Source: Macrocybe gigantea (taxonomy: Eukaryota > Basidiomycota > Agaricomycetes > Agaricales > Callistosporiaceae). From it: a stretch of 32,932 nucleotides of DNA. The notes below the pieces were generated by a model. That model was not told the origin of the DNA and made no database searches. It saw only the letters and a list, made by a program, of their open reading frames with translations. Within the stretch, counting starts at the first letter, position 1; each line of letters opens with the position of its first letter. A program made the position numbers and the translations under genes. Below, piece by piece: positions 1 through 8,639 of this stretch. The stretch is taken from NCBI GenBank assembly GCA_011319805.1, contig SJRY01000313.1, forward strand, positions 1 through 32,932, given 5' to 3'.

Positions 1-510
1 TCGTACTCCTCTTCCTGTGGAACTGGCAGTATGAACTAAGGGATCAGTAATCTGATTGTATAATCTTCATTACAATATCACAATCGTCTCTTTCCATTGG
101 CTAAACCTTGTGGTGGATATACCCTCATTACCATGTACCTCTCCTTTCTGTGCCAAGGACATACTGACCTTACGGAGAAGGTTACGCTGTGTCGTCTACC
201 CTTAGATCAAATGATGCCAAGATTGGAACAAAAGGACAATAATTCGGTTCCCTTCCTTGGATTGCATCGGGCTCTGAATACCAAACAATAGAAACAACAA
301 CTGAGGGGAATATAATATTTGCCCTTGCGCTGCATTCCTCCTCAGACGTGGCCTGGTGCCATTGCAATTGCCATCTTTCATTGACTTAAACCCTTGCTCC
401 GACTTTGTGCTTTCTCTAATTCTAGAACCACACTCCTTACACTTCACGCTTTAACTTCTGACGAACTTCTTCAACCTTTCAAGACTTTCACGATTCCATG
501 TCGCAGTCCA

Positions 511-2539
511 ATGATTCCGAGCTACTTATACCGGAAGAGGCAGCAGGAATGCCACCGCATATTCTGCCCTGCTGGACAAGAGCTTATACTATATAAACGT
601 GGGCAAGTGCCTGAGGTATGTTGCACTTATTCGTCAGCCGACATATCTGATCTCCACTCAGGAAACGGAATTTACCTTCCGAAAACATGTTGCCGTAGCA
701 GGCCCTAGTCACATTCAGATGGATAACGTGTGTTTGTGCCTTTTTTCATATGCAACTAAATTAGTCACATTTCTTTACCAGCTACGCGAAAGTTTGCGCA
801 TTTCCAAAGAAAAACATGTCCTACACTCTGTGCAACAAAGGGTCGAGAAGAGCGCCATACAACAGAGCCTACATGTCTTGTATGCTGAGCTGGAGTTGAA
901 GAAGGCAGAATGCAAAGCGATGACGGAAAGCTTGAAAGCCGCCGAGGCTCGCCATCAGCAGGAGATACAGAACCTCAAGAATGAATTTATCCAACAAAAC
1001 ACTGATACCGAGAAACAAATGATCGACCACATCTACCAGTCAGAAAATGAGGTTGACCGCTTGCGCTCTGCTTACCAGGCACTAGTAAGGTTCATGTTCT
1101 CGTCCGAAATGATGATGCTAACATCTGTCTAAGGAGGAGGACAGGGCACGAGTGGAATCGCAAGCAAAGAAGGCTCTGGTGTGTACTCTGTGACTATAAT
1201 ATCCCCAATTTTTGCCTCATAGAGCTACAGGAAGAAGTAGAAATGCTGCGTGTTGACCATGAGTGTACAATGGCGAGTTTTATTGGCCTATTGCAATGTT
1301 GTTGCTAATGCATGCATCTAGTCTGACCGGGATAATGAAATCCTTCTGTTGCGGAAACACCTCGAGACCGTATGTCACTTTTTTTACTATGTGCCAACAT
1401 TTTAAATCAGCGATAGAGGTCATCCCGCCCAGCTCCAACGACGATAGTGGGGCAGGAGACCCCAACAAAGCTATCTCACTCCCGGATATCAGGGAGCCGA
1501 TCTCGCCTTCTGGGCATCCTGCAGAATCCAGGACCATCCCTTGGAATCGTTCCTCTACAGCCCTCTTCCACACCTCCCCAGTCACCCCGCGCTCCTGAAA
1601 ACTCTACTGCCAACTCAGTCACCCTTTGCAACCTAATGCTGCAGCATCTCCTAACGCTGCTCGGCCACATCCGCCTTTGGGTGCTGAACAGACACTTTCA
1701 CCCGAGATCATCATCGTTAGCATTTCAGGAAGCCCTGAAGAAGCTTGCGGTTCAACAGGTGGAAGTTTCCGGCGGTCTGCGGAGGAGGAGGGCCGCGACC
1801 GGGATAGCTGCGAAGCGAAATCAAATCAAAGCACAACAAGCTACTATACCAACGGTGGTTGATAGGGAGTGGAAAGTATGTACCCTTATCCACTAATTTT
1901 GAGTTCAGATCTGAGGTGACATTCTTAAGGATACCGTTAGGCGACGATGGCGCGCTATTCACGATAAGCCTACCGCTGAAGATTTCATCGATTACATACC
2001 GGCTCCATTAGAATCCGTAACGGCTTGTGAAGTGGGTGCTGAAGTCCCACCTGCGACTTCTCAACTTGATTTCCATGCCGGCTATCAAGGTCGCCGCCGG
2101 AACAAGATCATCATCCAAAGGATCTACGATGACATGCTCCACGATCGCCATGATGAAGGTGGTTGGGGGCTTCCAGATGTTTCGGAAGGCTATCTTCAAG
2201 GCCTGTTATTTTTCCAGCTCGAGCGGTCCCGAGAAGCTTGGGCTCGGGCTCAACCTAAGTTTTTGACTGGAGCTCTGAGAGTTGAAACGAATGCCGAGGC
2301 TGCCAAGCGCATCGTCGGGTACACTACTCAACGTCAAATAGCTGTAAGCTCCCGATCCCGGCGTCAACGTGTGAGTTCCATCCCTTTCCATAGTGTCCTC
2401 CTTTTCATGACAGCTGCAGAAATATGATAAACGAGTGAAGACCGTCGAAGAAGTTATCACGATCAAGACGGGCCAGGCTGCACCTGATCTTGAGGCTTGG
2501 AAGTATTTTCGCAACATGTTACAACATCACTCGCCCTAG
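511..2539 (+). CDS. Coiled-coil hypothetical protein, multi-exon
   Basis: I do not recognise the family. A spliced frame can be read from an ATG at 511. Exons are about 511-615, 662-727, 782-1084, 1134-1178, from 1225 to about 1250, about 1322-1368, 1417-1875, 1930-2370 and 2420-2539 (stop TAG). Nearly all junctions are GT-AG, introns are mostly 45-55 bases, and frame is kept. The 782-1368 part is rich in Glu, Lys, Gln and Leu and looks like a long coiled coil (for example ELELKKAECKAMTESLKAAE). A Ser/Pro-rich linker follows, then a folded-looking region with GRRRNKIIIQRIYDDML near 2090 and a C-terminus ending LEAWKYFRNMLQHHSP. The donor of the exon near 1225 is uncertain (GTTGAC at about 1252 fits the phase). 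A start upstream near 499 (MSQSNDSELLIPEE) is open but out of frame with the rest. A scaffold role is only a guess from the coiled coil. Confidence 0.6.
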
Positions 2540-2889
2540 TCCTTGTACCATTGTTCGATATATACGCTGCCTATGTGTGCATTACGATGCAAATTGTGCT
2601 GTAAACGACGAACAGAGCGTCACAGCTTGCCGACGTTCCAATCAAACACCAACAAATAACATCAAGCTCGTAGTGCAAACATCGTCAGTGCCAGTTCATG
2701 CACTGACTTCCACATCCATCTACTGTACGATGCTTGCGTCGTGCAGAAGATATCTGTGCTTTTCTTCGGTAGCTTATCCTGGTACCGGAATCCTGTCCTT
2801 GGTCTGGTTGCGATGACGGCGAAGAATTATTGTACGTTGCATTGTGGTCTCTTTGTCTGCTATAGTACTCATCGGCTTGTGGCCAGCTC
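2540..2889. other. Intergenic, no gene recognised
   Basis: No reading frame with recognisable domain content or a convincing exon chain. It lies between the coiled-coil gene stop and the first copy of the hairpin-containing direct repeat. Confidence 0.5.
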
Positions 2890-2997
2890 GACACTGGCCA
2901 GTGCTTTGCGCCGTCCAGTGTCTCCTCACTACATATTCTCCTCTTATCCGACGGCTTCTACATCGTCCGTCCCGTTGCTGAAGGGGATACTATACGT
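2890..2997 (+). repeat. Direct repeat copy A with hairpin core
   Basis: Begins with a 36-base block that matches the block at 4328 at all but two positions. It contains the 12-base palindrome CACTGGCCAGTG and, over the block, an imperfect inverted repeat (GACACTGG...CCAGTGTC). Further matches to the second copy follow: CATCGTCCG and a shared end around ACTATACGT. The two copies bracket the broken coiled-coil gene. Confidence 0.6.
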
Positions 2998-3014
2998 CTT
3001 CACTCTTGGTTACC

Positions 3015-4320
3015 ATGTCTTTTCCTGCCTACGACGACGATTTGAACTCGATAGAAGCTATTCCCTATTCTGGGATCCGAACATGATGAGGAGTGATGAC
3101 AATGTTGTCATTCCTGACAATGAGGATGTCGTAGGTTTCTATTCCTTACGGACTGTCCGACGCATGGTGGTGGTTCTCTCTACTCAAACAGGTCCGAATT
3201 CCTGTCATACCATCGTTCAGGAGGAGAGGCCGCCGATGATAACTCGGACGACTATGACGGTCAAACAGGGCAAGGGCATCGACGACGATGTATGTTAGTG
3301 AGCTTTTGCTGGCGTCACGCCGCGGCCAAGAATTGCAGCCAATAGGCCTCGTGCTTCTCATCCATTGGCGCAAACGATGGTTCCTTCTCCTGGCACGTCA
3401 GATTCAGGATCTTCTCCAGATCCAGGGGACGCTGCTCAACAGACACGCATGCAGTGAACCACGCCTAACAATCTTTCGCCATACGATGGTGCCGCTGATC
3501 GCGCGTCATTTGTCTCCACTGCGTCCTCGCACGACCTGATGACTCACCACCGCGTGAACACGTCGCTCGACCCCGCCATGGGGTTTGGTGCAGGGACACT
3601 CGGACATGGCGTGGGCCGCTTCAATGCTGGAAGGCTCAACAATTACCTGCACGGCTTGAACCGGCGACTTCAAGAGGCGAATGAGATTCTGTTGGAATGG
3701 TTGCGCAAGCTAGAAGAGGAGAAGAAGGCTAATACCATGGCCAGCACGCCTTCGGTTTCAAGCAATCAGAGTGTTAGGCGGTTGAGTGGTGGCTCGAATA
3801 GGTGTGTCAGTGTTGGAGGAACGGCACTAGGTAATGTGGGGGAGGACGTCGGAGGCGAAAAATGGGTCGAAGAAAAGGCGAGCCTAGAGGAAATGTTGGA
3901 CCACGTCAAGGAAGAACTCGCCAAGTGTTCCCGGGACAGAGAAGATGCAGAAGATGCCCTTCGGAAAGAGAAAGACAGAGGGCAAGAGACAAGGAACGGT
4001 GGAAAGATCGCATGGCAGAGGTCGAGCAGGGTGTCAGCGCGATCATTAAGGAGTTGGAGAATAAGGCTGAGGCGGCGGAGAGGAAGGCGAAAGACTCCGA
4101 CTCGACAGCTCGCGCTGCATCAGGGAGGTCGAAGGGCAGGTGGAGGCGTTGGAGGAAGAGCGCGCGCTTGCTGTCGAGAGAGCTGACAAGGCCGAACAAG
4201 CTCTTGCGAGTGGAAAAGAGCTTGGAGAAGAGCTCAAGTCGTCCAATGAACGTATCACACAGCTGATGGGCGATCTCAGGAAAGCAAGCTCGACTCTTTC
4301 TCAAGGATGGTGCCCACCAC
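3015..4320 (+). pseudogene. Broken coiled-coil protein gene
   Basis: The family is unknown to me. Coding-like segments read MSFPAYDDDLNSIEAIPYSG (from 3015), then in another frame DDNVVIPDNEDV, an intron of about 3130-3191, SEFLSYHRSGGEAADD, an intron of about 3290-3340, and a long Ser/Pro-rich stretch into GRLNNYLHGLNRRLQEANE and a Glu/Lys-rich coiled coil. Breaks seen: a TGA near 3459 inside the Ser/Pro stretch (TGA could come from CGA by a CpG transition); a frame change near 3975-3985, where the coil continues as ARDKERWKDRMAEVEQGVSA; and another near 4120, where it continues as REVEGQVEALEEERALAVER. Coding similarity stops near 4300, where the second direct repeat begins. With the whole coil conserved across three frames, recent decay or sequence error is more likely than chance. 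Confidence 0.6.
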
Positions 4321-4327
4321 CGACATT

Positions 4328-4481
4328 GACACTGGCCAGTGCTTTGTGCTGTCCAGTGTCTCCGTCTCATCGGCAGTCTCATCTTCTCGCCAACGACATG
4401 GCCTCCACATCGTCCGCTCGTGCAGTTCTTTTGTTTCTAAATGCCTCGAGGCATTCTGTTGTCAAAGGGGACACTATACGT
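4328..4481 (+). repeat. Direct repeat copy B with hairpin core
   Basis: Second copy of the element at 2890. The first 36 bases differ from copy A at two positions (both C/T) and again hold CACTGGCCAGTG and an inverted repeat with 12-base arms and one mismatch. The middle is expanded relative to copy A (154 against 108 bases), and the shared end AAGGGGACACTATACGT is kept. Confidence 0.6.
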
Positions 4482-5298
4482 ATGTTTCAGTTCTAAGTCT
4501 TGTAGCCCCGCCGACTAACTATGTTTTGTAGAGATACAGAAATAGATCCTTATAGAGGATGACGACATAATTTGGGCACAAGATATATACCCCTAACGGA
4601 TGCAATTGGCCGCTCCTCACTCTCTGTTGTCTGTCTCATCGAAGCTCGCCTGCCCCAATGGTTTGCATCATAGGACTTTCGATGGCACAATCCTCATCGC
4701 CCAGCCTCGTTCCTAGCATACATCAGTACATCCTTCTCCCTGCCTTCCCCGCTCACATTCTTCTCCGGACTGCCCTGCTAAAGCCATGCCTTCTGCATCT
4801 CTTTGCTGGCCTTATATATGCCTTTACCTCTCCGTTGGGATGGGGCGGCAGGTCCACATACCCTTCCCCCCTGTCTTACTCGTATCCACCTTCCTGTCTC
4901 CTTGCACGCGCCGTATCTGGGCATGAGCCTCTGCGCCCTTCCACTCCTCGTCTGTTCGACGCAATGTCTTCTCCGTCCTATGCGAGGCCACTCGCATACT
5001 GCCGGTCGTTTTGCCTCCCTTTGGTGTGTGTCCCGATGCAGCCTTTCCAGCCCAACTTCCGCACCAGGCCAGTCCTTGCCTACGACTGGGGGCACAGGTC
5101 CACTGACAATGACGAGGTTTTCCCGGCGTACTGTGTGTAGTCAGCACGCTTCATCCACAGCAACGAGAGGCGGTCAGTAGCGGCGTGGCCCCGATCATGT
5201 AGTATCCAGTGAAAGGCATCCAGGCACTTGGTTTCATATCCGATGTGCCACCTCCATAACGCATCCTAGTAGGCTACCAGTCATCGACTGAGGTCGGA
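4482..5298. other. Gene-free stretch
   Basis: Open frames up to 160 codons exist on both strands near 4660-5150, but their protein composition is erratic (Cys-, Pro- and His-rich) and I see no domain or intron pattern. No gene is supported. Confidence 0.4.
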
Positions 5299-5620
5299 CT
5301 ACGAACGGACGCCTCGGGCGACTTTTCCATTTCCATCCTCAACAGCATCCAGAATGCGAGCACAGCGGCCAAGGTCATATCCGTACAACCGAAACCGCGG
5401 CAACCCTTCGACTACGTGAAATTGTCCGAGTTCACAGGCCGTCAGCTGTCTGTGGCGACTCCCCTGTACCTCGCGACGTTGGGCGGCGCTGGGGTCGTTC
5501 GCGCCCAAGAAGAGCTTTGATGCGCTGTTTGTCGGCCTAGGCCGGCGGGGACGAACCTGGGCGTACGGAACGATCATCACGATGCGGGAACTCTGAACGC
5601 CGAGGACATCGATCGACCGA

Positions 5621-6694
5621 TTGTTGAAGTTCATGTTTTCTGAGATGACAGGAACATTACGCGGGTGTACATCGTGTACATCCCTCCCTTTCTCACTTCC
5701 GATCCCAGTCGGGGGAGCGCCTAGCAACGATGGAAAGGGCCCTACGTCGAGCCCCGATGAGCCAGCACCAACCGCCGCCCCTTCGAAACCGGCGAACAAT
5801 GGCGGCGGCATCATACTCCCCGTTACTTCGGGCGTGTTGGGTATAACCTCAGTCCTGACAAACGTCCTTCCTTTGCCTACGGGTCTGTCCTCCATCGTGA
5901 GCAGTGTGCTTTCGCCTGTCATCCGCAGAAGACGAGGGATCCACGCCTGTCGCAGGTGGTGAAGTTCGTCCCGATCTACGGAGCCAAGTTATCTTACATT
6001 GACTATCCATACAGGCACTCAAGAGAAGACGACAAGTTCTAATACAGCAGCTAATATCCCTTCTGAGCGTCGCCAGCAGAAACCGAGAAGCCCGAAAGTG
6101 AAGTTGCCCCGCAACCTAAGGACACCGACGATAAAAGTGAGCGCCCAGCTTTTCGCGTTATTCTTGCTTTTGATTCCCAAAATCGTCAACGAAGCTTTGA
6201 AGGTAGTGGACGTCCGAACCACTGTGGCTCCGCGACCGACCACGATCGGACCAGCATCCTCAATTTCGCGCAATGTTGAACACTCAGAGCCAGCAACCGC
6301 CATACAGATATCAACCTCTGCGGCTTCCTCAGGTTCTACTGTTTTGGTGGAACCCACCTCGGCTCCGAGCACCGCCGTGACTGCAACAAACGTGGGCTCT
6401 TTGACGAGCAGTTCTACGGATCCTCTGCCGAGCACCTCCGTCGTGTCCGACCTTCCCTCAGACAGCTCGCTCATTGTACCGCAACCAAGCTCAAGCCCAG
6501 TTGGAGGTGGTCCAGGACTCATCGGTCTCCCGCTCCCAACGATCCTTCCGACCATCCTCCCTTCGGTGGTATTGCCGTTACCTTCTTTGCCCCTTCCTGA
6601 ACTTCCTCCGTCTATTCTTCCTATTTCCAAGGCCGCCTCATTCGAGGAACCCGACACTACGGATGATAGCGCGCATACCTTGCTTGAGAGATGA
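5621..6694 (+). CDS. Ser/Thr/Pro-rich low-complexity protein (uncertain)
   Basis: Two open segments in the same frame (to 5962, and 5999-6694) can be joined by an intron, possibly starting GTGGTG near 5956. The product is rich in Ser, Thr, Pro and small residues, with two similar Leu/Pro/Ile blocks: one around GGGIILPVTSGVLGITSVL and one around GLIGLPLPTILPTILPSVV. These resemble extended, O-glycosylated cell-wall or secreted proteins, but I see no clear signal peptide. Immediately upstream (5300-5520, plus) there is another coding-like stretch with KLSEFTGRQLSVATPLYLAT that ends at a TGA near 5520 and continues in other frames (GTLNAEDIDRPIVEV, then NITRVYIVYIPPFL), so the true gene may start near 5300 and be broken. 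The minus strand is also open here; composition favours plus. Confidence 0.35.
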
Positions 6695-6707
6695 CTCCGA
6701 TGCACTG

Positions 6708-7801
6708 TCAGCTGAAAGACGGAGGACAGCTCACTACGAGAAGGTGACCGACCACGCATTCGTCCTCTTCACGCACAAGTGGCACCTCTTTGCCCTTCTC
6801 CCACTCCACACCGTCCAGTTTGAGGATTCTGCGGATCACATGGCATATGATGTGCGCCCGCATGTCAACGTTCCATCCAAGCCTGCCCACAATGTCATGT
6901 TGCCCAAGTAGCACCGCGTAGCTCGTGCTAGCGCATGGCGAGAGCCAGCCTGTGCACGCGCCGTATGTGATCGGGTGATGGTACACGTGCGTCACGGCCA
7001 CCGGAGCAGGGGAGAAATGATATAGACAAGTCCAGGTTTAGTTGTGCGTTTGCGGTGTCTGTTTGCCAGGGCAGAGACAGGTGCAAGCGACTTGCGGCGA
7101 GGTGCTCGCCTAGAGATTCAAACACGATGTCCGGAAGGTCGTAAGTGGAGCTCAGGAGACTGGCAACAACGCCACCGAGCCCGACCAGCCAGACGTCTGC
7201 AGGCAAAAGCTTACGCACATTTTGAGGGTAGAATTCAAAGCTTCTTCAGCACGAACAATTATCAGCAAATGTCCTAACAGGTGCTGCATTCTACAGGCAG
7301 ACCCAGGCCTACTCCAATTCAAATCTCCTCCAGTCGGCGGCATCGTTTCTGGACGCTCAATCTCTTTTTTTCCTGCCAATGCCCTCCATTCCTGTAGCAT
7401 ATTGCATCCGTCACGTCGTCGTCGAAGACATGCATTGTGATAAATGCATGTCCCTTGCGAAAGCCCCTCCAAGTCCAATGTTTCAGCGGTTCCTTCCAGG
7501 ATTTGTGAAGTGCTCCCCTGCCAACAGCATTAGCGAAAGAAAAAAAGAAGAAAACGAATACGGCGCAGATGAAGCCGTCTCACATCAAGACCCAATGAAA
7601 CTTGAATCTCCCTAACCATCGCAAAGTTTTTGGTTCCAATGCTGCCAATGCCTCCCTGAACGCGTTCGCAGCGCGCCTGCATTCCTGGCTCTTTGGGGAC
7701 GACTCAACGAGATAAAGGAGTGGTGCGACGATGGGGACTGAAGGCGACATTTTTTCGACGCGAGCGATGGACAACGAGGTGCGACAGTTGGGATCTGACA
7801 A
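6708..7801 (-). CDS. Possible multi-exon gene of unknown function
   Basis: Several minus-strand segments look coding but do not connect in one frame. They are AANAFREALAALEPKTLRWL (about 7612-7801), then EFYPQNVRKLLPADVWLVGL continuing SSTYDLPDIVFESLGEHL (about 7010-7235), then HVYHHPITYGACTGWLS through GRLGWNVDMRAHIICHVIRR to a stop near 6708. The last two segments differ in frame around 7000, so an intron or an indel is needed. I recognise no domain. The segments have natural residue composition and high G/C at third positions, unlike the neighbouring shadows. This could be a real gene, a decayed one, or chance. Confidence 0.3.
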
Positions 7802-8104
7802 ACGAGGATGGGATACTGGAGCTCAGGATTGAAGGTGAGAGGCTGTTGCGAGCGGCGTCGAAGTTTACGCGCGAACGTTGTTGCACACAACACGTCAACA
7901 CGTTACGGGCTGCCGCGAGAACTCATGAGCTCCTGTGGTGTCGATAAACAGGTCATTCATCCAGGTCGCTCAAAGAATGCTGCAGGACTATTTACACCCT
8001 TCCCAAATCTACTCCCACCGTTTTTCTTTCGCTGTCTTGATTTTATGGTCTTCCCTGGTGAAGACTGGACAGTGGACGCTCTGTCGACGCTTTGCATCTG
8101 CTCA
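7802..8104. other. Gene-free stretch with a short tandem repeat
   Basis: No supported gene. The right edge (8100-8121) holds two exact copies of the 11-base unit GCTCATCGTAC in tandem, directly before an abrupt change to AT-rich sequence. Confidence 0.4.
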
Positions 8105-8565
8105 TCGTACGCTCATCGTACGATCCATTTCAGTTCTACCGAAACTATCATTTTCGGTATTTCATTTCAGTATGACAAAATTGGAATCCGACTTTTTTGT
8201 TTTCCTACCAATCGAAATTTCTACCGTATTTATTAGATTTCGTATGAATTTATAACAAGTTTAATTCATGCTTTTCAGCTGAACCGAAAACTGAGTCTAA
8301 TCGGAAAAATTAACAAATGATTTCTGAAACATTGATTTTTCGTATTTAAGGTTCATTTTCGTGAAGTCCGAAAACAATTCTTATATTACAGATTTCGCCA
8401 TACTTTTCAGCGGATCCGAAATTTTCTATTTCATTATTAATATTAGTTCAACTAATTTGTGTCCGGAAACTATATAATTAAGTGAAGTTTTCAGATCATC
8501 TGAAAACGTGAACTTTCCGGTGTGAAAATCAAACGCACTGTGAATTCTGGTTCAGGTTAGTTCCT
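8105..8565. repeat. AT-rich island with CCGAAA/TTTCGG motifs
   Basis: Base composition changes sharply to AT-rich. Degenerate copies of CCGAAA or its complement recur roughly every 30-50 bases in both orientations (for example ACCGAAACT, TTTTCGGTA, AACCGAAAACTG, GTCCGAAAAC, GATCCGAAATT, GTCCGGAAAC). Several follow TTTTCAG. A perfect palindrome with 10-base arms lies at 8487-8507. There is no coding potential. The position directly upstream of the hAT transposase suggests a subterminal region of that transposon, whose transposases bind clustered short motifs; this is inference, and no terminal inverted repeat was found. Confidence 0.45.
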
Positions 8566-8639
8566 GTGCTCGTTGCAGCCGATATGGCAATAGCTCCTTC
8601 TAGCCAGCGCTTCGACATCAACTTCAGTACGGCAATCAG

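Noticed and set aside
5299..5922. Minus-strand open frame of 207 codons
   Set aside because: No recognisable motif; plus-strand segments in the same place have better composition, so it was treated as a shadow, with some doubt.
6019..6759. Minus-strand open frame of 246 codons
   Set aside because: It mirrors the Ser/Thr-rich plus frame; its composition is a by-product of the opposite strand and no start, domain or intron supports it.
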